64,000 nucleotides of DNA, taken from assembly GCA_963920765.1 (NCBI GenBank), contig OY987242.1, forward strand, positions 18,810,002 through 18,874,001, given 5' to 3'. The notes beneath the pieces were generated by a model, which worked only from the letters and a program-made list of their open reading frames with translations, had not been told where the DNA came from and made no database searches. This stretch comes from Ulota crispa. Taxonomy: Eukaryota; Streptophyta; Bryopsida; Orthotrichales; Orthotrichaceae. Made by a program: the position numbers and the translations under genes. Shown here in pieces: positions 34,861 to 47,070 of the stretch (position 1 is the first letter of the stretch; the number at the start of each line of letters is the position of its first letter).

Positions 34861-35480
34861 AATCCGTTGATACAACGAGTGTGTATATATCTATAGTTAT
34901 AAAAAAATAGCGTTTAGTCAATTATCAGTTAGTTAGAGTCAGGCACGACGAGGATAGAGTTGTGCATGACTAGGAGAGGGTCGGGCAGGACTGGGATTGG
35001 AAAGTTATAAATGGAATAAAGTAAAATCATCTATGGCTTCACTAGATGTTACCAATAGGTCACTGGCAGTCGCACCGTCACTTATAGTTGCACCACAACT
35101 TTCTCTCGGCCAAAAGAAGGCACGAGGATAAGGGGGCATGAGGATAGGGGGGCATGAGGATAGGGGCACGGGGATAGGGGACACGGGAATAGGGGCATGG
35201 GGATAAGAGGTGGGAGGCATAATTCCGTCGGTACGACGGGTAGTATACTAGTCTTTTGTATAATAAAAGAATATTGGGCAATTGCACTCAACAATTCCAT
35301 AGGTAAGGAGGACAATTCCGCAAAGCCCATCTTTAGTTCCACCTAAAAAGAGAGTAGATTACAAGTTCAACTAATGTTATAAATGAAATATAGTAAAAAT
35401 AAGGGGCATGGGGACAGAGGGCACGAGAATAGGAGGTACAATGATCAACCCGTTGGTACAATGGGTGAGTAAACTAGTAT

Positions 35481-36180
35481 TAATATAACTAATGTGGCCT
35501 AGTGCTGTTGGCTCAATTTTCACTCCTCTAACCATCTCTTCATGAAACTTGTGGTTAAACTTGTACTTTACTTCAGTTAAACTTGTACTCTATCCTATTT
35601 TTACATATAACTTGTCTTTGGCCAGTCAATAATTTTCTTAATTATTAATCCATACCTTTTTTTGAAATTCAATAGCTTTCCCACCTTATGCCCAAATGCC
35701 ACAAAACCATGCCAATGCACTCTCCTTGTCGAGAGCTTTCCGACGGCACTAAACACGCGACAGGGGGACACACTGTTTGGGAGATCTCAATGTGACAAAC
35801 ATCCAAACATCCATACAAACGCTTGATTTAAGGTATAAACACATTATCTTGCACTATACTTATTGATAGTTATACTCTTTGCAAAGATATCTTACATAAA
35901 TGGGATAGAATAACAAATCTACATATGTAGGTTTTATATAGAAACTTTATAAGAATCTTAGAAGAAAAAAATTATTTGCAAATGACATTCATTTTGTACA
36001 AGCCCAATACATTTTAAATTTAAATGAAACAAGTAAAAAAATACTTTATTTATAATTTTAGTAAGCATAAAAATAAAATAAGAAACCAATAGAGTAAAAC
36101 AATAGAAATAAAAAAAATAAAAAAAAGTATAGAAATAGAGGTCAATTTTAGGAAAAACTTGTGCTTTACAGTAAGCAAGA
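35481..36180. other. AT-rich intergenic DNA with A-rich tracts
   Basis: Nothing recognisable. It contains A-rich simple sequence at about 36050-36130. Confidence 0.35.
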
Positions 36181-37045
36181 AGAGGTGGAACTCTAACCAA
36201 GTGGCTTGAAATTGGGGAAAGAAGCGCAAGACGGTGGGGTTTCAATTTTACTCACCACCCACATCAGTTCACGGGCCTGCAACAGCCACTCTGGTGCATC
36301 ATTTCTGACGCGCCTGGGTGCAGATGCTCTCAGTACAGTACAGTACAGTAGTGAGTTAGTAATTTGCGCACGTGGACATGTCACGAATTGTAAAATCCTT
36401 CCCCAGGGGGACGGCACTCACGGCAGTCACAGCACTCATGGTAAGCTTAATTCTCTCTCAAGTCTCATCCCTTGCAAAGTTGCGCATCATCACCCGCCCT
36501 GTCGGATTTCGAATCTCTTTCGCCTCTTGTGCTGCGCCTTGCCTCGTTACCGCCGCCTCCTCACTGCAACTCTTCTGATCCTTTTCTTGTTCGGGTTATC
36601 CCCCTGGACCCTTTTGTATTCTTCCTTTGCTGATCTAGATCGGCTGCACGGTTGCGCATCATCCAACCCCCGCTCCTGGGCTGTGTCGGTCCGCCGTGCA
36701 CACTCCGTCTCTGATCAGCAGTCCTGTTGTGCGAGGTGCATTGCTTCTTTTTTCTTTCACTTGATCCATGGTTTAATACTTGTTCTTGTATCGGCTGTAG
36801 CTACCGGGCGATGGAATTATAGGTAAAGCTTTGGGCACTGGTGGTATTTGCATTTCTTTGTCGATATATGCTTGGGTGGTAATTGATTGATTGATTGCTT
36901 AATAGACGGTGGCGGTGAACGAGCGATGGGCTTGACTGATTGATGTACGTGAGCCGGCGACGACGGAGCTGGTTTTGGTGTGCATCTTTTGGGAGTTCAG
37001 CCTCTGCATGTTGTTGAAGAATTGGCGGGTAGATCGTTGGTAAGG
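36181..37045 (+). promoter_or_regulatory. Upstream region and probable 5' UTR of the Argonaute gene
   Basis: GC rises sharply here. A CAGTA microsatellite lies at about 36329-36349. Open frames in it are not conserved and lack family motifs. A 5' UTR intron is possible, since donor-like GGTAAGC occurs near 36440 and TAG/CAG acceptors lie before 37046, but I cannot place it. Confidence 0.35.
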
Positions 37046-40000
37046 ATGAGTAGTGGTTCGGGGGGTTATAGCCGTTATCTTCTTCCTCCGCCACCGCCTG
37101 TGCCGGAAGGAGCTGTGCTCGCGAGAGCGCCTGGCTATGCAGACCCCAACGCCACCGCGCTTGTGGTGCCAGTGCCGATGAAAGCAAGGAGACCTGGATT
37201 TGGCAGAGCGGGTGGTAACGTCGATTTGTGCGTGAATTACTTCAGGGCTGGCCTGGTGAAGTGGGACGACGTCTACCAATATAATGTGAGATCAGTTTTC
37301 CTATCTAGGTCTTGGGTTTAAGGAATTTCGATATTTTTTATTTTTTTGAAAGTTTGGCTAATTGATGGAAGATTTTAGGGAAATATTTATTAATACCCCT
37401 ATAGTTTGCCATATTTACATAGATACCCCTGGTTTTTCAGAAATTACACATACAAATACTCTTGACCCATAATTTGCAGGCGTTTGTTTTGTTATGCACG
37501 CTACTTCGTTCATAACCAATGTTAAAACAAGGAGAGCAATAGAACAGAAAAGAAGTAATACAACATAAAAGAAGCAGCTTGCACACAAGGGAGAAAAAGT
37601 GATATGCACAATATAACAAACATCTCAACATTATGGTCCAAGGGTATTTGAATGTGTAATTTCTGAAAAACTAGGGCCATCTATGGAAATATGGCAGACT
37701 TCAGGGTATCCAAGAAATTTTCCGAAGATTTTATTATAGTTTTTTTTACCATGCTTCGTTTGCTTGACTGTAGGTGTCGATTGAACCTGAGGTGACGAAC
37801 AAGCAGACCTGTCGCGAGGTGATGATGAAGCTCCGGGAGACGTTTGGCGTTGCCGAGTGCGGGGGAAAGCACGGCGCCTACGACGGAGAGAAGTCGCTCT
37901 TTACTAGTGGAAGCTTATCCTTCAGTTCTAAGGAGTTCCCCGTATTTCTGGACGATCGCAAAGGCCCCTCGTTCCGGTCTGGTGACCTCGGCGGGAGATA
38001 TGGCCGCAGTTCATCCACACACAACCCACCAACAGGTAATAAATGTATTCAAAGATTGCGTTTTTAGACCTGTTTAGTAGAATCCACGTAGTGTTGCCAG
38101 CTAAAAACAAATTGCTGTAGGCCATGGCTAATGGTCTTTCCATCCAAGCTTTCTAGCTAAGATTACTGTCGTGTACAGCAGTTCACATATTTTTTCTCAC
38201 CTAGCCTTCTCGAAGCACTGCAATACGACTAGTATTAGCGCTTGCATAAAACACTAGCGCTATGTCACTCGGTAAAAGAATACACATTTTATATAAAGGG
38301 AAAATTCTATGGATACCCCTGAAGTTCGCCATATCTGTATAGGTACCCCGTACCCCTGGTTTTTCAGAAATTGTACAAATACACTTGGACCATAATTTTC
38401 AGGCGTTTGTTTGTAATGCAAGCTACTTCCTTTATGACCAATGTTAAAGCAAGTAGTGCAATAGAACAAAAAAGAAGCAGTATGTGCACAAGGGTGAAAG
38501 AAGTGGCATGCACAAATAGAATTAACGTCAGAATAATGGTCAAAGGGTATTTGTGCAATTTCTGAAAAACTAGGGGTATCTATACAAATATGGCAAATTA
38601 ACTTCAGGGGTATCCATACAAATTTCCCATATATAAAGCTGTGACTTGAAGGAACTTGCTTACTTAAATAGAATCGAATGAAGAGTGAGACGAGTGTGGT
38701 CTGCGAGGCTGAGTTGCTAAACCTAATCTGAGCCGGACTCCATGGCCTGATGGGATGCAGGCCGTCCAGATGACAAAGGCGCTATCAAGCGGCGGAGAAC
38801 CGTCGCAAAAGGGAGACATTACACCGTCCGAATTGAGTTTGCTGCCAAGATTCGGATGAGGGCGATCAATGAGATGCTGCGGGGGGGAGCTATGGGAAGA
38901 GGCGATGTGGAGCAAGAGAAACGAGCTCTTGATGCACTCCGTGTTCTAGATATAGTTCTTCGAGAGAGCGCCTCTAGAAGGTATGGAAGTGCTTTTCTGT
39001 TAGGTTTCATCTTGCTAGTGATGTTTGTGATGTTTTCGCAACCTAAAATTCTTTCTCTTTGCACAGAAATTATCTTCTTGTGAGGGACAACTTTTTCCAT
39101 CCGAGTTTGGGTCCGATTGGTGACTTGGGTGAGGGGGTGGAGGCTTGGAGAGGTTACCACTCCAGTGTGAAGCCAACTGGCTTGGGATTGACTCTCAACC
39201 TTGGTACGTGCAACTTACTTACACCGGGGTTTTTCATCCTGTTGGTATTCGTGTCTAGTTTTGAAGTGTCGATGAATTTAATCTTAGATTGTATTGAACT
39301 ATTTAACTAGAAACATGCTTTCGACACGTATGGAATCAGGACATAACCTCATGGGGTTATGCATGGACAGCCAAAGGGGTTCCAGTTTTATTAAACTATC
39401 ATGATAAATTTGAGTTCTGTGATTTGGAGCCAGTATTTGATAATTGTTGTCTCTTTTCCTTTGTTTGCACTCTTAATATTGTGTATTTTCGTTATTTACG
39501 CTTGAGCTTGTAGTGTTTATTCGGCTGCCTTTTTCGGTGTGTAATTGTTTTTTATGTGCACGCAGATATCACCATGACTACAGTTCTGAAGCCCATCTTG
39601 GTGGAGGAGTTCCTCAAGGAAAAGTTTAATGTGCAAGACTTGAATATGATGCAAGCGAGAGATTGGGCGAAAGCCAAAAGCATTCTGAAAAATATCCGGG
39701 TCGACACAGTTCACATGGCAGTGTCTCGATCTCATAAAATTGCAGGGTTCAGTGACCGGCCCATCCGAGAACTCAGGTGAGAACTGAATTTTTGCGAAAC
39801 TCTTTCAAATTTTCTGTGCGAATCAACCTTATTCCAGATTTACTACTAAAGTGCTGTTGTTCCAGGTTCACGAAGAAGGTTAAAGATGGCTATGGCAATG
39901 TGCGCGACGAAGAGATATCAGTGCAGTCATACTATCTTGATGTGTATTCGTATACTCTTAAGTACCCAAGGCTTCCAGCACTAGATGTTGGTAACAAGAA

Positions 40001-43000
40001 GAAGTCCACTTTCTTACCCTTGGAGGTAATCTCTAGGCTTCTTTTTCTCGGGTCCCGTTGATTTTCCTGCTATGAATTTTATCTTAGTATGGCAGGTATG
40101 TCCTCATCAGCCTGCCTTGGTTAACTCAGTTGTGCTTGTTTCTCTGACTGCAGTTTTGCAAGATTGTTGCTGGGCAGCGTTACACGAAATCTCTTTCCAA
40201 TAGGCAGAGGATGGCTCAGATCTCCGCTTGCAAGCAGGGACCTCAAGACCGACAAAGAACTTGTGAGAACGTGAGTGAGCAGTATATTCCAAGCGTCATT
40301 TGCTATGTGAGTGAACATTGCATCGGGTTATTTCTTGAGCTTAACAGGGACTATCTCGTGTGTTGTGTTTCAACCCACAGGCAATCAACGTCAGCAAGTA
40401 TGGCTCGGACAAACTCGTCGCAGAATTTGGTCTGAGATTCGAAAACCGGCTGGCTAATATTCAAGGCAGAATACTACCTCCGCCTCAGGTATTGATGTAG
40501 ATGAGAATCTAGGCTTCCTATCCGCCCACGATCAGTAACTCCAGCTTGACAGGCACTCCCAGATTGCGTAAGACAATGTTCATAATTAGTGTTGCTTTTA
40601 TGTGACGACAGCTTGAATTTGGAGATAGGAAGACCGAGTTTCCTAAAGACGGTCGGTGGAATTTTAACTATAAGGTACGTTTCATGTGCTCTACTTGACT
40701 TTAGACATCTGCTCTTAACGCTAATAGGACAGAGATCTCATAGTTTCAAATTTGACCAGTTTGATTGATCATCTTGTGACAACTGTAATGCAAAATTTAT
40801 ACCATCATAATCAATGAAAAACATTGCATGTGTTGGTCAAACAAATGAAAAATATAGTTGAAGAAATATATCTCCACACTCAGGAGCCACTCAAGAATGC
40901 TAAAAGAGACGTGATGCCAATGTTATGCCTTCGTGGCGCCATAATTTAGGTTTCAAGTGCCTTGTCCAAAGACAGAATTCATTGCTCCAGTTGTATGTTT
41001 GTTTTTGTGGCTTCAGAAACTGAAGGAGGGAGTCGATATAGGGCCCTGGGCTGTCGCTGTATTTGACCCTCGCTGTAATGACGGGGAGCACATCGGAAAT
41101 CAGCTGAGCGAAAGTTGCAGGAGACGAGGTATGGGGATGCCAAGACCCTTACAGGTGGTGAAGGAGCCGCATAATGCGCTGCGATATTCACCTGAACAAC
41201 GCGTTGGAGGGATGTATTGCACTCTTACGGAAAGATGCTCACAGAAGCTTGTATTCATTCTGGCCATTTTACCAGACAAAGACAGTCCCATCTATGGTAA
41301 GTGCTATATCTCTTTTTCCGCCTTCTGTTGCATCTTAAAAGAAATTCCTGATTCCGTATCTCAGAGAAAATTAACCGTGACAATCAACAAATCTTAATGT
41401 TGTGACAGTTCCACTTAAAAAGCTCTATGAGACAGAAATCGGTATCATTTCGCAGTGCATGGTCAGGCCTCGGCAGATCAATGACCAACTCCTTGGGAAT
41501 CTTGCCCTGAAAATTAATCTCAAGGTAAGGAGCCGCTTGACCTGTTTGGGTAATGGTATCTGCATGTCGGTGTGTTTGCACGCAATGGATTTTTCAACTC
41601 TTTCTTTTTTGTTCAACAGTTTGGAGGGTTCAACTCGCCGATAAGGCCACAGGTGATCACCTGCCTTGGTGGGTCCACCATAATCTTTGGGATGGACGTG
41701 TCGCATGGCTCGCCTGGCGATGTGAATGTACCTTCCATAGCAGCAGTGGTTGCAACCAAAAACTGGCCGAATGTGTTTCACTATTCAACGCAAGTGAGAA
41801 CTCAGCCAGCCAAGATGGAGATGATCCAAGGTCTTCATGAACCTAATAAAGGTGGCATGGTCATGTATGTACTTCAAACTTGTTTTTTTGTTTTTTCTTT
41901 GTTGCACGGAATGATGCTTTAATGCATGACTCCTGCTATTGCAAATACTTTTTCTTCTCGAGAATCATTGTGATGTTGCGTGTGCTTAAAGTAATGCATG
42001 TAACCAATTTCTATGTTTCTGACAGTGAGTGCCTGAAGGAGTTTTTCCATACATGTCCAGACCGCAGCATGGCCAAGCCAAGCCAAATCATTGTTTACAG
42101 GTACTTGTTGCTTCTTCACTCTCTTTATGTGAGCTTGACTTTGAATGTTTAGTTTGCTGTAGAATTGCCACTTACTTACTCAGTGGATTTTCTAGCCTTA
42201 TTCTTATACTCTCAGATGACCATCAGCTTTTCTGTGTAGGCATTTTGAATGGCTCTATTTTGGTTTTATATGGTTCTAAGTTGGAATGCCTGGTTGGATA
42301 TTCAGGGATGGAATTAGCGAAAGCCAATTTGCAGAATGCTTGGAAACTGAATTTACTGCCTTCAGAAGGGTACAGTTAGCTCCTCTCACCGGTTCAGAAA
42401 TCAGTTTATTTCTTCTACATTTTCTGTGTTCTTGAGAGATGGGTACTGATCCCCTGACAACCTAGCTCCTATTTTGACAGGCCTGTAGAGATATTGGAGA
42501 AGATTATAATCCAGGGATCACCTTCATTGTCGCTCAAAAGCGTCACAATACGCGTTTCTTCCCTCAAGACGGAGACAACCGAGACAGATTAAAAAATGGA
42601 AATGTGCTTCCAGGTACTGTGCCTGTTCCGTAAGACGTGTCACAAGCATAGTTCCATAAACTAGCTAAGTATGACGGTATGCCAAAACTTTGCATGTGCA
42701 GGCACTGTTGTCGACCGCGGCGTATGCCATCCCCACAGCTACGACTTTTTCCTCGTCTCTCAAGCAGGCCTCATTGTAATCCTTTCTACACCTCACCTGG
42801 TTTTTTTTCATGGTTCTCACTTTTTATCTCAAATTCGAACCATGACCTTTTTGCAGATTGCATTGTCTGTTTCTCTGAATGCATCAATCTTCTTTTATTT
42901 CTGAATGCGTTTTTGCCTTGAACGCAGGGAACATCTCGCCCTACTCACTACCATGTACTGGTGAACGAAAACAAGCTTTCGCCTGATGACATTCAAACGT

Positions 43001-43648
43001 TGACCAACAATCTTTGCTACACGTGAGTACCTTTGGTTAAGTTAGTTTGTTATTCGAAATGTCCTCATTGTATTCTCTCTTATGATTTTACACTAGTTGT
43101 TCTAAATGTGGTGTGTCTATGCAGGTTCGGCCGCTGTACAACAGCAATTTCGATGGGTGAGCACCACAAGAAACCCCTCGATTAGCTGAACTGAAGTTCT
43201 TTTTTTCAAGTTCCAAGGAATTTGCAGTCGTCGCCATGTTGAGTGTATTGCTAAGGAAATGTTGGTGTAATGCCTTAGTGTGATATTTAGTGTTACTGGA
43301 TGTTGCAGTAGTAGATATGCATAAGCTTTAAGACTTAGTAAACACTAAGTTAACCCTGATGGTGAACAAAAGTTGTGTTTTGTCAGTTAACTACTTGGAG
43401 CTTAAGGGAGATGATTGAATCCTTGACCTCGTGGGCTTGTTGTTTGTATGATTGCAGCGGCTCCAGCAGCTTACGCTCATATTGTGGCAGCAAGGTATAG
43501 GAAGTTGGTAGACACATGGGGGGAAGGATCTGAGACGTCTTCATTGAGGAGTTCTAGAGACGGAAGGCTTGCTGCTTCAAGACCTGTGCCAGCACTTCCA
43601 GCTTTGAAAATACTGGCCACGTCAAAGCATTCCATGTTTTTTTGTTAG
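37046..43648 (+). CDS. Argonaute, AGO4/AGO6/AGO9 clade (19 coding exons)
   Basis: Exons: 37046-37285, 37774-38035, 38761-38980, 39067-39203, 39566-39776, 39866-40025, 40154-40270, 40381-40488, 40612-40674, 41017-41296, 41409-41524, 41620-41864, 42026-42100, 42306-42369, 42481-42613, 42702-42775, 42928-43022, 43125-43156 and 43458-43648. All are GT-AG and phase-consistent, giving 860 aa. Clade-diagnostic features are [10 protein letters not shown] near the N-terminus, [12 protein letters not shown] (N domain), SDRPIREL and [18 protein letters not shown] (PAZ to linker), [18 protein letters not shown] (PIWI) and the terminal SMFFC. The slicer tetrad is complete: Asp584, Glu625, Asp666 and His762. 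AGO4-clade proteins load 24-nt siRNAs and guide DNA methylation in the nucleus. An in-frame ATG 66 bases upstream would add 22 residues. Introns 1 and 2 each hold a fold-back MITE. Confidence 0.93.
37377..37723. mobile_element. Element R1, Mutator-like fold-back MITE in Argonaute intron 1
   Basis: A perfect 9-bp duplication, GAAGATTTT, flanks it (37368-37376 and 37724-37732). The arms of about 100 bp are inverted copies. TACCCCTGGTTTTTCAGAAA near 37423 pairs with TTTCTGAAAAACTAGGGCC near 37658. 347 bp, non-coding. Confidence 0.88.
38298..38628. mobile_element. Element R2, same MITE family in Argonaute intron 2
   Basis: Starts GGGAAAATTCTATGGATACC and ends with the complementary type GGTATCCATACAAATTTCCC. 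Flanks TTATATAAA and ATATATAAA match at 8 of 9 bases. About 331 bp, homologous to R1 and R3. Confidence 0.85.
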
Positions 43649-44193
43649 TTGGCTTTTTCTTCCTCGGCAGCAGAATAAGAACTTTGCAGCCAAAATATTG
43701 CATTCTTGTTAACCAGCCGATTGTTTTGATTCTCTGTTACAGTGCTTAGGAAAGTGCCAGAAATGTTGACATGCTCTTTTAGATGTTCCATTTAAAATCT
43801 GTACATTTTGCAAATATCAATCATTCCCCAATTTTAATCGCTGCTTCGTCTGTATGTGTGAAAGGTCCGTCCTTTAATTAAAGCCTGTTGGTTATGGTAA
43901 AGAAGAAAACACGTGTCTACTCAGTTTTTGGAATGTTTTCTATGTTTTCAGCTGGCTTAGTGTGTCTTTGTCAGTGCAGCAAATTACGAGTTTTTTGGAC
44001 AGTATGTAAATGTTGATCATTTCCAAAGTTTTTGCCCTCACTCTCTTGATAGTTGCATATTGTTTCACATTAGAGTGTGAATATCTCGTAATCTTGAAAT
44101 TTTATCCATGGCTAGGGCAATGCTGCGTGTTCGAAGAATGTTTGCTTTTATTTATCATCTGAAGTATGGATTTATGGGTGGAGGTTAAATATA
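43649..44193. other. 3' flank of the Argonaute gene
   Basis: Presumed 3' UTR and downstream DNA. No second gene seen. Confidence 0.4.
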
Positions 44194-44515
44194 GGGAAAA
44201 TTTCATGGATATCCTTGAAATTTGCACTACTCACATAGATATCCCTGCTTTTTCAGAAATTACACAAATACCCTTGGACTATAATTTTGAGGCATTTATT
44301 TGTTGGGCTTGTAATTCCTTCATGACCAATGTTGAAGAAGGGAATGTAAAGAAACAAAAAAGAATCAGTGTGTGCACAAAGGACAAAGGGAAGTGGCATG
44401 CACAACAAAACAAAAGCCTGAAAATTTTGGTCCAAGGATATATGTGTAATTTCTGAAAAAGCAAAGATATCTATATGAACATTGCAAACTTCAGGGGTGT
44501 CTATGAAATTATCCT
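44194..44515. mobile_element. Element R3, same MITE family downstream of Argonaute
   Basis: Flanks TTAAATATA (44185-44193) and TTAAACATA (44516-44524) match at 8 of 9 bases. The arms contain CTTTTTCAGAAATTACACAA and TGTGTAATTTCTGAAAAAGC. 322 bp. Confidence 0.85.
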
Positions 44516-44578
44516 TTAAACATAAAGGTGGGAATTTGTCTAGGAGAGATTTGCATTACAAAACATGGTTTTTTGAAA

Positions 44579-45227
44579 TTAAACCTTAAATGCCCAAGGC
44601 CTATCTAAGCTTCTTGGAATTTCTGTGAAACTAAACAATCAATCAACCTTTTCAAAAATCTCATTGAGTTTTTTTCAATTGTAACCATACAAATTTTAAA
44701 CTAAACATGTTTGAGATTAGAGGAGAAAAGAAAACACAACAATACCACCTATAGTTTGAAAGATTATAATATTTGAACATGAAAGTGTTAAAACTACAAA
44801 AGTGACTTGGAGTCTTTTAATCCTCATTTCATATGTCAAATTTAAAATGTTGGTCACCCAAAAATATGAGGTTTAAGGTTATTACATGTCTAACTTCAAT
44901 CAATTTATGACTTTATAAATCTGCTCCTACATATTATTTATATGGATTTCTAATGTGGATATTTCTCCAAGCTTTAGTGTATTTGAAGCTCATTTTCAAG
45001 ATCTTTCAACACTAGAAAACTTAAAATTGCACTAGACACCCTTGTATAAAATCTTGAGTATAAAAATCATCAATTTTTATTTTCAAAATCAGATTTTTGA
45101 TTTTGAAAATAGACTTCAAAACAAACTTACATTAAAAAAAAATAATAGTAATAATAGGATAAGGTTTTATTCATCTTCAAAGTTTTGTAAAGACCCAAAT
45201 CTGGTCGCTTGAACATTTAGGAGTTAA
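44579..45227. mobile_element. TTAA element B3 (reverse orientation)
   Basis: Left TTAAACCTTAAATGCCCAAG, right the complement of TTAACTCCTAAATGTTCAAG. The palindrome remnant GACCCAAATCTGGTCGC lies inside the right end. It aligns inversely with B1 and B2. 649 bp. Confidence 0.8.
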
Positions 45228-45510
45228 ATACAATATGCACTGCTCGAGGCTTTGAGAATGTGATCGTAAAGTCATAATAGGGGAGTTTCAAAACGACAAT
45301 TTTGTAATTGAAAGTTGAGGTTTTTGGGTGTGTTGACTTCGGTCATCCCGAACATTCATTCTCTTTCAAAATGGAAATCCTAACCCACAACTGCACAATA
45401 ATTGCTGAGGTGCAAAGGTTACCTAGTGTGGAAGAAAGGAAAAAAATTACACCTAAAGAACTTGAATGCAGCATTGCAATGGGTTAGCTGTGCTGTTTGT
45501 GTAAGGAGGC

Positions 45511-47070
45511 GACTAAGGAGTGTTGAATACACCCTCCAGTTGCTAGGGAGACACCTCCTATAGCTCAGCTTAATGGATTTGAGAATATTATTATGTTAAA
45601 ATATGAAATCAAATCAAAACAATATTCTAGCACACATCTGTGTCTGCAAGCATTGCAAATATATTATAAATATGTTTCATTTGTGACATGGTCAAGAGTT
45701 AAACTTATAAATGAAAAGAGGGACTAGTTTAACCTTTAAAGCACTAAGCTCAAATTTTCACCAAAACCGCTCCAAAACTGCCATTCTAGTACAAGTACCA
45801 AATTTTAGAAAAAAAAACATTTTTTGACAAATGTAACCATGAGATCTTGTACTACACTAGTATCAAAAAACTTGAAATTTGTTTTTAGGAGTTTCCATAA
45901 TGTAGATTGTTAGATATTTGAGTTCAAATTGACCAAAAGTCATTTTTTGTCTTTGCAAAAATCTAGGCAGCTACACTTCACAAGGTCATATTTGTTTGAA
46001 AAAAAACTCCAAAATGATTGTAATTCTTTGGATTTTTTCTTCAAAGCAAGTTGGGTACACACTTGAAAATTTTCAAATCATTTCAAATTGTAAAACACAT
46101 GGAAAACAAATAGTAAGTACAAAGTAGATAATTTTCAAACCACTAAATTGTTAAGAACTTAATTATGGAAATGAAAATCTCCAATCCCAATGGTGATAAT
46201 GTTGCAATAAACAATCTACATCTTTTGGTTTTGTTTTCTTTTTAAAATATTGAAAATTGAGTAAATTAATGAACTTCAAAGTTTATTTTAAAGTAGAGAA
46301 TCCATAATTGCCTGCAATTAAAATCTCCTCATAACTTTCAACTCATTGATAAAAAGGAAATGATTCAAATCTTCTCAAGTATATATAAATTTAAACTTTA
46401 AACACCCTAGCAATGGGATCCTATTGTTGGGGCCCACAACTTTATCTCACTTTTTCTCTTAATTTGTACTGTGAGAATAGTTGTGGCTAGTCCCCATTAG
46501 CAAAGAAGGTAGTCCTTTTTCAAATCCTATGGTCACTTTTTTTGGATGTAATTTTCCAAACCTTGGTGGCCATTAAACCCACCATTTTCTCCTAAACCCT
46601 AAAACAACTCTGGGCGCTCAAGGGTTAAAGAACTAGTTTCAAAAAAAAATTCAAAAAATGTAATTTTTGAAGAAGTTTTTTGGTTACTCACCAAGCAAAG
46701 AAAACTACATATCATGCAATAACTTTTGAACCATGAAGTCGAAAGTTAAGAAAATTGTTGGGCCTTAAATCTACTCCTTTGACACATCATATGTGAAAAC
46801 AACAAATAAAATAAATGAAAACCCCATTGGTAGTGAGCTGCCCAAAATTGCTATGTTGCCAAAAAAGGGAGATCAACACTTTAGGGTTTAACTCTTGACC
46901 ATGTCACAAATAAAACATATTTGTTATATGTTTGCAAAGCTTGCAAATGCAAATGTGTGCTAAAATATTGTTCTAATATTATTTCATATTTCAATGTAAT
47001 AATAATCTAAACTTTAATAGGTTGGGCTATAGAGGTGTCGCCCTAGCAATTGGGGGTATCTCCCTAGTCA
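45511..47070. mobile_element. Element M, long terminal inverted repeats (~190 bp)
   Basis: 45511-45704 and 46886-47070 are inverted copies. GACTAAGGAG and TCCCTAGTC mark the outer ends; TGACATGGTCAAGAGTTAAA and its complement mark the inner ends. The interior holds TTAA element L and no transposase-like frame. Long TIRs suggest a Mutator-like or fold-back class, but I could not fix the target duplication. Confidence 0.7.
45729..46628. mobile_element. TTAA element L, nested in M
   Basis: Left end TTAACCTTTAAAGCACTAAG, right end the complement of TTAACCCTTGAGCGCCC. The interior shares GAGATCTTGTACTACACTAG-type sequence with H1 and H2. A second plausible right end, the complement of TTAAACCCTAAAGTGTTG, occurs at 46889, so the boundary could be there instead. 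Confidence 0.6.

Larger units (their letters stand above)
33160..35480. repeat. Cluster of a diverged ~300-bp repeat (four copies)
   Basis: Copies lie at about 33160-33450, 33770-34345, 34395-34560 (partial) and 34985-35360. Each has a GTCACTGGCAGTTGCACC-like segment, CACAACTTTCTCTCGG, a GGGGATAGGGG-type minisatellite, TATATAATAATAGAATATTG, and ATCTTTAGTTCCACCTAAAAA. Open frames across them are proline-rich artefacts of the minisatellite. Class unknown; it could be a solo-LTR-like or satellite-like family. Confidence 0.7.

Noticed and set aside
36206-36826. 206-codon frame upstream of the Argonaute gene
   Set aside because: Low-complexity, Ser/Leu/Arg-rich composition with no recognisable domain. 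It probably lies in the promoter or 5' UTR.
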